Positions 46,025 through 54,782 of a DNA stretch of 64,000 nucleotides are shown piece after piece. Each line of letters begins with the position of its first letter. Position 1 is the stretch's first letter. Source of the DNA: DATKRB01 sp963794215 (lineage in GTDB: Bacteria; Actinomycetota; Acidimicrobiia; Acidimicrobiales; RAAP-2). The position numbers and the translations under genes are program-made. The stretch covers positions 372,001 through 436,000 of the forward strand of contig CAWCCQ010000002.1 of NCBI GenBank assembly GCA_963794215.1. The letters are read 5' to 3'. The notes below the pieces were generated by a model. The model ran no database searches. It was not told where the DNA came from and saw only the letters and a list, made by a program, of their open reading frames with translations.

Positions 46025-47089
46025 ATGATCAAGTACCTCGGCTCCAAGCGACGCCTGGTCCCGGTGATCGATCATCTTGCCGAAGCGACCGGTGCCGCTA
46101 CGGCCCTCGATCTCTTCACGGGCACCACCCGGGTGGCGCAAGCCTTCAAGCGGCGCGGGGTCCTCGTGACGGCGGTGGATCTCGCCCGCTACGCCGAGGT
46201 CTTCGCCCGCTGCTACGTCGAGACCGACGCCGACCAGGTCGACCGGGCCGAGCTGGTGGACGTCCTGGCCTATCTGGGGGGCCTCCGCGGTGAGCCGGGG
46301 TACGTCACCGAGACGTTCTGCCGGGCATCACGCTTCTTCCAACCCTTCAACGGGGAGCGGATCGACGCCATACGCAACGCCATCGAAGCCGAGTTCTCCC
46401 GCTCGCCCCTCTACCCGATCCTCCTGACCAGCCTGATCGAAGCCGCCGATCGGGTGGACTCGACGACCGGGGTGCAGATGGCCTACGTGAAGCAGTGGGC
46501 GCCACGCTCCTATCGACCTATCGAGCTGCGACCCCCCGCGCTGCTCAGCGGCTCGGGCCGGGCACTCCGCGGCGACGCCCTCGATCTGGCTCCAGCCCTC
46601 GGACCGTTCGACCTCGCCTACCTCGACCCGCCCTACAACCAGCACCGGTACTTCACCAACTACCACGTGTGGGAAACCTTGGTGGCGTGGGACGCGCCCG
46701 CCCACTACGGGGTAGCGTGCAAGCGGATCGACGCCCGTGACCCGTCGACCAAGAGCAGCTTCAACTCCAAACGCACGATGCCCGACGCCCTCTACCAGGT
46801 GGTGCGGGACGTCAATTGCGAGGTGCTCGTCCTGTCCTACAACGATGAAGCATGGGTGGATCGCCGACAGCTCGAGGGGATGTGCGGCCGCTTCGAGGAG
46901 GTCGTGACCCTGTCATTCGAGTCGGCTCGCTACGTCGGCGCTCGGATCGGCATCCACAGTCCCTCCGGCGAGAAGGTGGGGGCGGTCTCGCACCTGTTCA
47001 ACCGCGAGTACGTGGTCGTGGCGGGCCCGAGCGATCTCGTGCGACACGCCGCACTCGGCGCGCCAGTGTCCTCGGCGATCCTCGCGTGA
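46025..47089 (+). CDS. DNA adenine methylase (D12 class), apparently orphan
   Basis: The 354-aa protein starts MIKYLGSKRRLVPVIDHLAE, the K-Y-x-G-S-K motif of D12-class N6-adenine methyltransferases. The SAM motif reads ALDLFTGTTRVAQAFKRRG, and the catalytic motif IV is DLAYLDPPYNQHRYFTNYHV (D-P-P-Y). The segment SSFNSKRTM lies in the target-recognition region. The ATG at 46025 is chosen; the frame above it is open but meaningless. No restriction endonuclease or McrBC-like gene lies next to it, so it may be a solitary methylase with an epigenetic role or part of a lost system. Confidence 0.9.
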   Translation: MIKYLGSKRRLVPVIDHLAEATGAATALDLFTGTTRVAQAFKRRGVLVTAVDLARYAEVFARCYVETDADQVDRAELVDVLAYLGGLRGEPGYVTETFCRASRFFQPFNGERIDAIRNAIEAEFSRSPLYPILLTSLIEAADRVDSTTGVQMAYVKQWAPRSYRPIELRPPALLSGSGRALRGDALDLAPALGPFDLAYLDPPYNQHRYFTNYHVWETLVAWDAPAHYGVACKRIDARDPSTKSSFNSKRTMPDALYQVVRDVNCEVLVLSYNDEAWVDRRQLEGMCGRFEEVVTLSFESARYVGARIGIHSPSGEKVGAVSHLFNREYVVVAGPSDLVRHAALGAPVSSAILA

Positions 47090-47102
47090 GGAGACACACG
47101 CC

Positions 47103-47905
47103 ATGACCAGCCACGTCCTTTCGCGACTGGACTCATTCGGATCTCTCGGGACGTCTGACCCGCGAGGAGGAGACCCAGATGCTCGTGGCCGCCCAGCGGC
47201 GGCTGTTGCATCTGCGGCTCGTCAACGGCGGACAGCTTGGCGACGGGCGGCTGGGCCCACCGGTGTGCATCGTGTTCGAAGGCTGGGACGCCGCCGGCAA
47301 GGGTGGCGCGATCAAGCGCCTCATCGCTCGGCTCGACCCCCGTCACGTTCGGGTCACCCAGTTCGGGCCGCCCACACCCGACGAGCTGCGTCACCATTTC
47401 TTGTGGCGCTTCTTCCCCACGCTCCCCGGGTGGGGTGGCATGGCCGTGTTGGACCGGAGCTGGTATGGCCGAGTGCTCGTCGAGCGGGTGGAGAACCTCG
47501 CCAGCGAGGTGCAGTGGCGACGGGCCTACGACGAGATCAGCTCGGTCGAACGCTCGCTCGCGGCCGAGGGGATGATCCTCATCAAGCTCTGGCTGCACAT
47601 CTCGCACGACGAACAGCTCAAGCGCTTCAAGGCGCGCCAGGAGGACCCGCTCAAGGCCTGGAAGCTGACCGACGAGGACTGGCGCAACCGCGAGAAGCGC
47701 GCCGCAGTACGAGGCCGCGGTCGAGGACATGCTGAACCAGACCGATCACCCCTTCGCACCCTGGGACGTGATCCCCGCCGAGCAGAAGCGCTACGGGCGA
47801 GTCGCCGTACTCGAGAGGGTCATCGCCCGGATGGAGGAGGGGATGCGTCGCTGGGGCATCGACCCACCTGCCTCCAGCGGCGCCGACTACGACCCCGAAA
47901 CCTGA
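47103..47905 (+). CDS. Polyphosphate kinase 2 (two frameshifts)
   Basis: The ATG at 47103 follows GAGGAGACAC and encodes MTSHVLSRLDS. After a shift near 47135 it continues DLSGRLTREEETQMLVAAQR and the P-loop segment VCIVFEGWDAAGKGGAIKRL, VTQFGPPTPDELRHHFLWRF, the Walker-B-like MAVLDRSWYGRVLVERVENL, and RFKARQEDPLKAWKLTDEDW. After a shift near 47703 it goes on QYEAAVEDMLNQTDHPFAPW and RYGRVAVLERVIARMEEGMR, to 47905. PPK2 transfers phosphate between polyphosphate and (d)NDP/NMP. Length is close to the 267-aa one-domain family size. Confidence 0.88.
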
Positions 47906-47950
47906 CCCAGCACCCTCACGGCGGGCCGTGGGCCATCGAACGCGGCCCGT

Positions 47951-48895
47951 TCAGAGCGGGGCAGCGGCGGGACGGCGACCGCTCGCCACCGACAAGATGT
48001 GCGAGGGAACCGGGCGAAGGTCCCGCACGACATGCAGCTTGGCCAGGATCCGCAAACCGAGCCACGTGACGTCGAGCTCCCACGCAGCGAAGCCCTGGCG
48101 CGCCGCCCCTGGGAAGCGGTGGTGGTTGTTGTGCCAACCCTCCCCCATCGTGAGCAACGCCAGGGTCGCATTGTTCCGGCTGGCATCCTTGGTCTCATAG
48201 CGGCGCGTCCCGAAGCGGTGCGCCAGCGAATTGATCGAAAAGGTCGCGTGGTACAGAAGGACCGTGGACACCGAAAACCCCCACACGAGCATCTGGGGAC
48301 CCGAGGTGTGCAGCCCGGGCCACAGATGCCCGAAAGCGAAACCCAGCAGGAACATGGCCCCCATCGTGAGCGCCGGGACCAGGTGGTGAAAGCGGTCGAT
48401 GAATCGCAGCTCAGGGAAGGCCGCCAGGTCCTCGACCATCTCGAGATTGGTGTCATGGTTGCTCGGGGCGAAGATCCAGAACAGGTGGCTCGAGAGCAGC
48501 CCGTCTTGGACGGGAGAGTGCGGGTCGCCGGTGCGGTCGGTGTAGCGGTGGTGTCGACGGTGGTGGGCCGCCCACCACAACGGTCCACGCTGGGCGGCTG
48601 CTGCGCCGAGCACCGCGCCGGCGAGCTGGACCGGCCTCGTGACGTTGAAGGCCCGGTGCGAGAAATATCGATGGTAGAAGCCGGTGATGCCGAAGAGCCG
48701 GGCCACGTACATCCCTACGCAGACCCCGACGGCAATGGGGCTCCATCCCACGATCAGAACGGCCAGGCACGACAGATGCACCAATGCGAAAGGGACGCCG
48801 AGACGGAGGGACCCACTCGTGCGTGCCCGGAGCGAACGTCGGCCGACGAGCGCTGAGGCCGGTGCCGCGTCGACCGGAGGCAGCGTGTCGGTCAT
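47951..48895 (-). CDS. Acyl-CoA (stearoyl-type) desaturase, membrane di-iron
   Basis: The 314-aa protein has the three histidine clusters of delta-9 desaturases: HRYFSHR (in GITGFYHRYFSHRAF), HRRHH (in WAAHHRRHHRYTD) and HNNHH (in GEGWHNNHHRFPG). Four transmembrane helices surround them. ATG at 48895 (MTDTLPPVDAAP) is favoured over the longer open frame. It puts a double bond in fatty acyl chains at the membrane and controls fluidity. It overlaps no neighbour and runs divergent from the amidase. Confidence 0.93.
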   Translation of the reverse strand: MTDTLPPVDAAPASALVGRRSLRARTSGSLRLGVPFALVHLSCLAVLIVGWSPIAVGVCVGMYVARLFGITGFYHRYFSHRAFNVTRPVQLAGAVLGAAAAQRGPLWWAAHHRRHHRYTDRTGDPHSPVQDGLLSSHLFWIFAPSNHDTNLEMVEDLAAFPELRFIDRFHHLVPALTMGAMFLLGFAFGHLWPGLHTSGPQMLVWGFSVSTVLLYHATFSINSLAHRFGTRRYETKDASRNNATLALLTMGEGWHNNHHRFPGAARQGFAAWELDVTWLGLRILAKLHVVRDLRPVPSHILSVASGRRPAAAPL

Positions 48896-49057
48896 GGCGT
48901 GGTTTCTATCATTCTCGGCTCGACCCCCCGGCGCCAATCAGACCGGGACCCTTCCCTCAGGGCCGCCACGACCGGCCACGGGGGGTTTCCGCCCGCGCAG
49001 CGCCCGAGATCGGCCGCGCTCGGCGCGAGTGGCGATCCGACGTGCTAGCCAAGACCC

Positions 49058-50461
49058 GTGGATTTTCGCCGCGAGACCGTGATCGGCCTAGCCAGCCAGG
49101 TCCGCTCGGGTCGACTCAGCGCCCGCGAGCTCGTATCGCACGCCATCGATCGAATCGAGGCCCTCAATCCGACGATCAACGCGTTCGTCTCGCTCGACAC
49201 CGAGCTCGCCCTCCAGCAAGCAGCGGCGATCGATCAGCTGGTAGCGACCGGCGGGGACCCTGGCCCACTCGCTGGCATTCCGCTCGCCGTCAAGGACGCC
49301 GAGGACGCTGCCGGCCACCGAACCACCCAAGGCTCACCGTTGCTGGCAGAGTCCCCCCGAGCACTGGTGGATTCGCCGTTCGTCGCCCGGTTGCGGACGG
49401 CTGGCTGCGTCGTGGTGGGCAAGACCAATACACCCGAGTTCTGCTGGACGGCCACCACCGACAACGGCCTGTTCGGCCCCACCCGCAATCCCTACGACCT
49501 CGGGCACAGCCCGGGCGGCTCCTCGGGCGGCTCGGCCGCGGCGCTTGCCGCGGGCATGGTGCCCCTCGCCACCGGGTCCGACGGGGGGGGCTCGGTCCGG
49601 ATTCCGGCTTCGTGCTGCGGGATGTCAGGGGTCAAGCCGTCGCTCGGGCGGGTGCCCCTTGGCGGGACCGAGCCACCGGCCTGGCTCGACCTGTCGACGC
49701 CGGCACCCATGGCCCTGCGCATCGCCGACATCGTGGCGGCGCTCGACGTCGCCGTGGGACCCGAGCCAACCGACCTGCGAGCACTTCCTCGGCCTGAGGC
49801 CTCGTGGCCGGCGGCGCTGGTCGACGCGCACGTACCGGCACGAATCGGCTGGTCACCCACCCTCGGCTATGCCGAGGCCGATACGGAGGTCCTGGCCGTC
49901 TGTGAACGAGCGCTCTCGGTCCTCGAGGACCTGGGCGCCGAGATCGTCGACGTGGACCCCGTCTTCGACGAGGATCCGCTGGTGGCCTGGCTGACCATCG
50001 TTGGCGCGTGCATCCGCCGAGTCGTCGAGCCCCTCCGCTCGCATCCCGCGTTCGACCGGATGGATCCCGTCCTGGCCTCGCTCGTTGAGCGGGCCGGTTC
50101 AACCACCGGTGCCGAGCTCCTCGACGCCCTCGATGAATGCCACCGCCTCAACGTCCGCCTGGTCTCACTGTTCCACCAAGTTCGATTGCTCGTGACGCCG
50201 ACCACCGCGGCAGCGGCCCCTCCGCTGGCCCTGGGGGGCTCCGGGCTCGTCAACGGGAGGTTGGATGCCAACTGGGTGCGCTTCACCTACCCGTTCAACA
50301 TGACCCGATCGCCGGCGGCCACCATCTGCGCCGGTCTCACCGGTGCCGGCCTGCCAATCGGGTTGCAGCTCGTCGGCCCCCAGCACGCGGACCTGGTGGT
50401 TCTCCGCTCCGCCGCCGCGCTCGAAGAGGCGCTGGGCTTCGACCACCTGGCCGCCCTCTGA
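49058..50461 (+). CDS. Amidase-signature family hydrolase
   Basis: The 467-aa protein has the amidase-signature catalytic set: Lys in LAVKDAEDAAGHRTTQGSPL, the GGSSGGS region in SPGGSSGGSAAALAAGMVPL, and the Ser nucleophile in GSDGGGSVRIPASCCGMSG. The ending GLTGAGLPIGLQLVGPQHAD is usual. GTG at 49058 is the likely start. Family members hydrolyse amides, nitrile-derived amides, aryl esters or GatA-like substrates. No gatBC genes are near, so a tRNA role is excluded. Convergent with the downstream ACAD. Confidence 0.93.
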   Translation: MDFRRETVIGLASQVRSGRLSARELVSHAIDRIEALNPTINAFVSLDTELALQQAAAIDQLVATGGDPGPLAGIPLAVKDAEDAAGHRTTQGSPLLAESPRALVDSPFVARLRTAGCVVVGKTNTPEFCWTATTDNGLFGPTRNPYDLGHSPGGSSGGSAAALAAGMVPLATGSDGGGSVRIPASCCGMSGVKPSLGRVPLGGTEPPAWLDLSTPAPMALRIADIVAALDVAVGPEPTDLRALPRPEASWPAALVDAHVPARIGWSPTLGYAEADTEVLAVCERALSVLEDLGAEIVDVDPVFDEDPLVAWLTIVGACIRRVVEPLRSHPAFDRMDPVLASLVERAGSTTGAELLDALDECHRLNVRLVSLFHQVRLLVTPTTAAAAPPLALGGSGLVNGRLDANWVRFTYPFNMTRSPAATICAGLTGAGLPIGLQLVGPQHADLVVLRSAAALEEALGFDHLAAL

Positions 50462-50475
50462 GTCCGAGCACCGGT

Positions 50476-50489
50476 CCGCCGGGCGGCGG
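50476..50489 (+). terminator. Candidate bidirectional hairpin
   Basis: CCGCC and GGCGG pair around GGGC between the amidase stop (50461) and the convergent ACAD stop (50518). The stem is short and lacks a T-run, so it is a weak call. Confidence 0.25.
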
Positions 50490-50517
50490 TCGGGACGCTT
50501 CGAGGGTCGCATCAGCG

Positions 50518-51826
50518 TCAGTCGTCCGCTGTCACCTCGGCCAACAGATCGGCGAACCTGATACGCGCCGCCTCGCGCCGGGTCGGGATGTGCTCGGTCG
50601 GCACGGCCGTGGGCGTGTACTCCTTGAGCGTCCGGCGGGCCACCGTCTGGCGGTGCACCTCGTCGGGCCCGTCGTAGAAGCGCGCGCCGCGCGCCGCGCG
50701 GTACATGGACTCGAGCGGCAAGTCCGAGGAGTACCCGAGCGAGCCGTGGACCTGCAGAGCTCGATCGATCACGTCGTAGAGGACGCCCGCTCCGTAGTAC
50801 TTGATCATGGCAATGTCCACCCGGGACGCGGCGGCGCCCAACTGGTCCATCTTCCACGCGGCGTGCAGGGTCATGAGCCTGGCAGCCTGCATCTGGGCGA
50901 GCGAGTCGGCCACCCAGTTCTGGATCGTCTGCTTCTCCGAGAGCATCGACCCGTGTGCGAAGCGCGACACGGCGCGCTCGCAAAGCATGTCGAAGGCGCG
51001 CTTGGACTGACCCAACCAGCGCATCGCATGGTGGATTCGACCGGGCCCCAACCGCGCTTGGGCCAGCTGGAAACCCTCGCCCTCTTTGCCGAGGAGGTTC
51101 TCGGCCGGCACCCGCACGTCGCGGTACATGATCTCGGCGTGGTTCCCGAACTGGCCGAAGGGCGCGTGGGGATCCTCCATGGTCGGAACGTCGCGCACGA
51201 TCTGGACCCCTGGGGTCTCAACGGGAACGATGATCATCGACGAACCCTGATACGGGTGCACGTCGGGGTTGGTCACCGCCATCACGATGAGAAAATCAGC
51301 AACCGAACCGTTCGTCGTGAACCACTTGTGGCCGTTGATGATCAGCTCGTCGCCGTCGCGCACGGCCTGGGTGGCCAAGAGCGTGGGGTCGGACCCGGCG
51401 GTCTCGGGCTCGGTCATGGAAAACCCACTGCGCAACTGGCCCGCCAACAACGGATAGAGCCAGCGCTCGCGCTGGTCCTCGCGACCGGTGGCTCTGGTTC
51501 CGATGGCCAGCAGCTCCGCGTTCCCCGAGTCGGGCGCGTTGTTCCCAAAGACGAGCGGCCCCAGAGGCGACTGCCCAAGGAATCTCGTGCATGAGACCGA
51601 GGCGGACCTGTCCGAACCCGCTCCCGCCGAGCTCGGGGGGCAGGTGGGCGGCCCACAGGCCCTCCTCTCTCACCCGAGCCTGGAGCGGCGCGACGAAGCG
51701 CTGCATCTCGTCATAAGACAAGGAGAGCGTCTCGAGAGGAAAGATCTCCTCGCGTACGAAGCGGCGCATCCACTCGAGCTTCACCTCGAACTCGGGTTCA
51801 GTCGAAAAATCCCACGCCACGCTCAT
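50518..51826 (-). CDS. Acyl-CoA dehydrogenase (one frameshift)
   Basis: ATG at 51826 follows GCGGAGGA and starts MSVAWDFSTEPEFEVKLEWM. After LARVREEGLWAAHLPPELGG-like N-terminal helices the frame shifts near 51585 into LGQSPLGPLVFGNNAPDSGN. The rest is intact: FSMTEPETAGSDPTLLATQA, GHKWFTTNGSVADFLIVMAV, GKEGEGFQLAQARLGPGRIH and ALQVHGSLGYSSDLPLESMY, with RDGPDEVHRQTVAR-like end. The FAD and acyl-CoA binding motifs are in place. Length about 436 aa is slightly long for ACADs but matches the larger 'FadE' type acting on branched or cyclic acids. Which CoA ester is oxidised cannot be told. Confidence 0.87.
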
Positions 51827-51984
51827 TCCTCCGCTCCGGCTCCCGACTGGCGCCGCGTCGCCAGCTTGCCCGACCAGATGCCCCTTCGCCACCGCTCAGC
51901 GGACGCCACCACTGCGCCATCGGCGCCGGGGCGGGCCGGCTCCGGCTTCGCTCCGGCGCCACGCGGCCGCTACCGTGGACTCCC

Positions 51985-53127
51985 GTGCAGCCCGAGCCCC
52001 GCCCCGCCCCGACCGGGCAAGCCGTGTCCCTGCGGCGCTCGCAGGCCCAGAAGCCACCCCCGTCGCCAGCTGGCGCCACTGGGGATGTCTCGCCGCTACC
52101 GATGCGCTCGGACCCGCTCCCGACGCCGGCCGAACGGGCACTGCTCGAGGTTGCCGAACGAGCCCTGCTCGACGAGCGGCGCATGCTCACTGGCGACGAG
52201 CTGAGCGCGCTCGCCGCCTTGCCCGACAGTGCGGTCGTGCGGCTGGCGTCGATCGCCCACCAAGTCCGGCTCTCGTGGTGCGGTCCCGAAGTGGAAATCG
52301 AGGGCATCGTGTCGGCCAAGACCGGGGGCTGTCCCGAGGATTGCCACTTCTGCTCGCAGTCCAGCCGCTTTGAGACCCCGGTCAAGGCCACCCCCCAGCT
52401 CTCGACCGACGACGTGTTGGGTGCGGCGCGCGAGACGGCGGCCCTCGGGGCGTCGGAGTTCTGCATCGTCCTCGCCATACGCGGACCCGACGAGCGAATC
52501 CTCGAGCGGATCATGGCTCTGGTACCCCTCGTGCGCGCCGAAACAGGCCTGAACGTCGCGGTCAGTGCCGGCATCCTGACCGACGACCAGGCGCGGCGCC
52601 TGGCGGCTGCCGGCGTCCATCGCTACAACCACAACCTCGAGACGGCACGGTCGTTCTTTTCTCAGGTCGTGACCACCCACCGCTGGGAGGAGCGAGCCGA
52701 CACCTGCCGGACCGTACGGCGCCACGGGATGGAGCTGTGTTGCGGCGCGATCATCGGCATGGGGGAAACCGACGCGCAGCGCATCGAGCTCCTCCTTGAG
52801 CTGCGCGACCTGGATCCGACCGAGGTACCGGTCAACTTCCTCAACCCAAGGCCCGGCACGCCCTTCGCCGACCGCCCGGTCGTCGGGGCGTGGGAGGCGG
52901 TGCGCTGGATCGCGCTCTTCCGACTGGCACTACCCGGGGTGATCCTGCGCTATGCCGGTGGCCGCGAGGTCACGCTGCGCGACCTGCAGGCGATGGGCAT
53001 GACCGCCGGCATCAATGCGCTCATCGTGGGCAACTACTTGACCACGCTCGGACGGGCGCCAGAGGCCGACCTGCGCATGCTGGCCGACTTGCGCATGCCC
53101 GTGGCCGCCCTTACGGCCGCCTTCTGA
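51985..53127 (+). CDS. bioB: Biotin synthase
   Basis: The radical-SAM cluster motif reads GGCPEDCHFCSQSSRFETPV (C-x3-C-x2-C), and the rest follows BioB: VSAKTGG, GVHRYNHNLETARSFFSQVV, GAIIGMGETDAQRIEL, PVNFLNPRPGTPF and ILRYAGGREVTLRDLQAMGM. The auxiliary-cluster ligands include Cys in FCIVLAIRG and Arg in the RYAGGR motif. GTG at 51985 gives 380 aa; an ATG at 52102 (MRSDPLPTPAE) would give 341 aa, nearer to the size of shorter homologues. It inserts sulfur into dethiobiotin. The small BsaP-like gene follows after 13 nt. Confidence 0.95.
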   Translation: MQPEPRPAPTGQAVSLRRSQAQKPPPSPAGATGDVSPLPMRSDPLPTPAERALLEVAERALLDERRMLTGDELSALAALPDSAVVRLASIAHQVRLSWCGPEVEIEGIVSAKTGGCPEDCHFCSQSSRFETPVKATPQLSTDDVLGAARETAALGASEFCIVLAIRGPDERILERIMALVPLVRAETGLNVAVSAGILTDDQARRLAAAGVHRYNHNLETARSFFSQVVTTHRWEERADTCRTVRRHGMELCCGAIIGMGETDAQRIELLLELRDLDPTEVPVNFLNPRPGTPFADRPVVGAWEAVRWIALFRLALPGVILRYAGGREVTLRDLQAMGMTAGINALIVGNYLTTLGRAPEADLRMLADLRMPVAALTAAF

Positions 53128-53140
53128 TCGGGCAGCACCG

Positions 53141-53344
53141 GTGACCCCCACACCCGCGGGTGCGGGCCCGTTCTGCTCCGGGTGCGGGCGGCCCGGCACC
53201 GAGTGCGCCGGTTGCCGCACCCTCGATCCTCCCCACTACTGCACGGCGTGCGGCCGCTGGATGGCGGTGCGCGTCACCCCTCGCGGATGGACGGCGCGCT
53301 GCTCGACGCACGGCACGACCGCCAGCACGGACCCCCCCGCCTAG
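53141..53344 (+). CDS. bsaP: BsaP-like biotin synthase auxiliary protein
   Basis: The 67-aa protein, GTG start at 53141, has three Cys pairs: FCSGCGRPGTECAGCR, then HYCTACGRWMAVRV, and a final Cys in GWTARCSTHG. This is the arrangement of the small Cys-rich protein that follows bioB in mycobacteria and other actinobacteria, where BsaP supports biotin synthase, probably by iron-sulfur cluster handling. It lies 13 nt after bioB. The stop codon sits in CTAGATCTAG, which also supplies the convergent bioD stop. Confidence 0.78.
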   Translation: MTPTPAGAGPFCSGCGRPGTECAGCRTLDPPHYCTACGRWMAVRVTPRGWTARCSTHGTTASTDPPA

Positions 53345-53346
53345 AT

Positions 53347-54081
53347 CTAGACATCCCCGGGTCGTGCAAGCGTGTGTGGACCGAGGATCCACCGCGCCAC
53401 GGACGCCTCCTCGCCGGGCATCGTCGCGACGAGCAGGCCCGCTCGGGCCTCGAGCCAGTGCCGAGTGCGCCGGTGGAGATCAGCCTCGACGTCGAAACGG
53501 TTGAGCACCACGCAGATCGGGGGGCCGGTCCCCTCGGGAGCCGCGGCGACCAACGCGTCGGTGGTGAGCAGCACGGCGTTGATCGCCCCGAGACCTGCGT
53601 CGGCCACGACGATGGTGCCCGCAGGATCGAGCAGCGAGACGACCGAGCGAGCGTCGCCGTCGTCTGCCTGGGGTGAGCGCAACCCACCGGCGGTCTCGAC
53701 CAGGCCGACGTCGAGCGGCTCGGCACGCTCGGGCCACCGCAGCTCGCCGAGCAGGTCGGCGATTGTGAAGCCCGGACGTCCCAAGGCCTGCGCTGCCATG
53801 GGCGGCGCCATGGGCGCCGGATACCACCGGTGCAGGGGACACACCGCGTCGGGTCGCTCGCCACCCGCGGCGCCCAGAACGGCTGCATCGAACGTCTCGG
53901 GATCGTCCTCCGGCGCGTGGGACTGGGCGAGCTTGCGCGCGGCCACGGTCACCCCCTGAGCCCGCAGCACACGGAGGAGGCGGGCGGTGACCCAGGTCTT
54001 GCCCACGTCGGTAGACGTCCCGACCACGACCACCACTCGAGCCGGCCAATCCGCCCCCGACGATCGACGCCCGCTGCCCAT
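53347..54081 (-). CDS. bioD: Dethiobiotin synthetase
   Basis: The 244-aa protein begins with the P-loop VVVVVGTSTDVGKTWVTARL (G-T-x-T-x-V-G-K-T), followed by VAARKLAQSHAPEDDPETFD and the catalytic Lys region. The Switch/base segment is DVGLVETAGGLRSPQADDGD. It carboxylates 7,8-diaminopelargonic acid using CO2 and ATP, the step before BioB. The ATG at 54081 gives the usual start just before the P-loop. The gene faces bioB-bsaP tail to tail; bioA and bioF are not in the window. Confidence 0.93.
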   Translation of the reverse strand: MGSGRRSSGADWPARVVVVVGTSTDVGKTWVTARLLRVLRAQGVTVAARKLAQSHAPEDDPETFDAAVLGAAGGERPDAVCPLHRWYPAPMAPPMAAQALGRPGFTIADLLGELRWPERAEPLDVGLVETAGGLRSPQADDGDARSVVSLLDPAGTIVVADAGLGAINAVLLTTDALVAAAPEGTGPPICVVLNRFDVEADLHRRTRHWLEARAGLLVATMPGEEASVARWILGPHTLARPGDV

Positions 54082-54296
54082 CGTGCGAGTCTCGACCCAC
54101 GCCGCAGTCGGGTCCACTCGAGGGCCGCGCAAGCACCTGGTCGGGACAAGTTCACGCAGCCCGACCGGCACCACGCGGACCCCGACCTGCAGGGCCGTAG
54201 CCGACCGACGGCGTCCCGAGCGCTCGTTTCGACGAGCCCCGGGTACGCTCAGAGCGGTCGAGCGTCTCGGCCACGCGTGGGGAAGGAGCCCGTTCC

Positions 54297-54782
54297 ATGC
54301 ACCGCATCGGAGTGGTGGACACCATGTTCGCCCGGTTCGACATGGGAGCCGAGGCCCTCGATGAGCTCGAGAGCTGCCCGGGGCACGGTCGTCGGTTCGA
54401 GACCGTTCGCCACACCGTGCCGGGTTTCAAGGACCTCGCGGTCCAGGCCAAACGGATGATCGAAGACGAAAGCTGCAAGATCGTCATCGCCCTGGGCATG
54501 CCCGGTAAGCAGCCGATCGACAAGACGTGCGCGCACGAGGCGTCGACGGGGATCATGATGGCCCAGCTGATGACCAGCACACCGATCCTCGAGGTGTTCG
54601 TGCACGAGGACGAGGCCGACAACCCGACCGGGCTGGCCGAGATCTGCCGGGACCGGGCCCGCAAACACGCACGCAACGCGTACTGGATGCTCTACGAGCC
54701 CGATCAGCTGATCATGCGCGCGGGCAAGGGCATCCGACAGGGTTCCGCTGACGCCGGACCCCTGGTCCAGTCCGGCCGTTAG
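54297..54782 (+). CDS. Archaeal-type riboflavin synthase (RibC, COG1731-like)
   Basis: The 161-aa protein matches the archaeal pentameric riboflavin synthase closely in its motifs: RIGVVDTMFARFDMGAEALD, TVPGFKDLAVQAKRMIEDES, KIVIALGMPGKQPIDKTCAH, EASTGIMMAQLMTSTPILEV, FVHEDEADNP and AGKGIRQGSADAGPL. This family is related to lumazine synthase and is unrelated to bacterial RibE. It dismutates 6,7-dimethyl-8-ribityllumazine to riboflavin and the diaminopyrimidine. ATG at 54297 is near GGGAAGGAG upstream. No other rib genes are adjacent. Finding it in a bacterium suggests old transfer or retention. Confidence 0.85.
   Translation: MHRIGVVDTMFARFDMGAEALDELESCPGHGRRFETVRHTVPGFKDLAVQAKRMIEDESCKIVIALGMPGKQPIDKTCAHEASTGIMMAQLMTSTPILEVFVHEDEADNPTGLAEICRDRARKHARNAYWMLYEPDQLIMRAGKGIRQGSADAGPLVQSGR

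Noticed and set aside
50137..51594. A 485-codon plus-strand open frame
   Set aside because: Antisense to the ACAD gene; composition and lack of motifs show it is a shadow.
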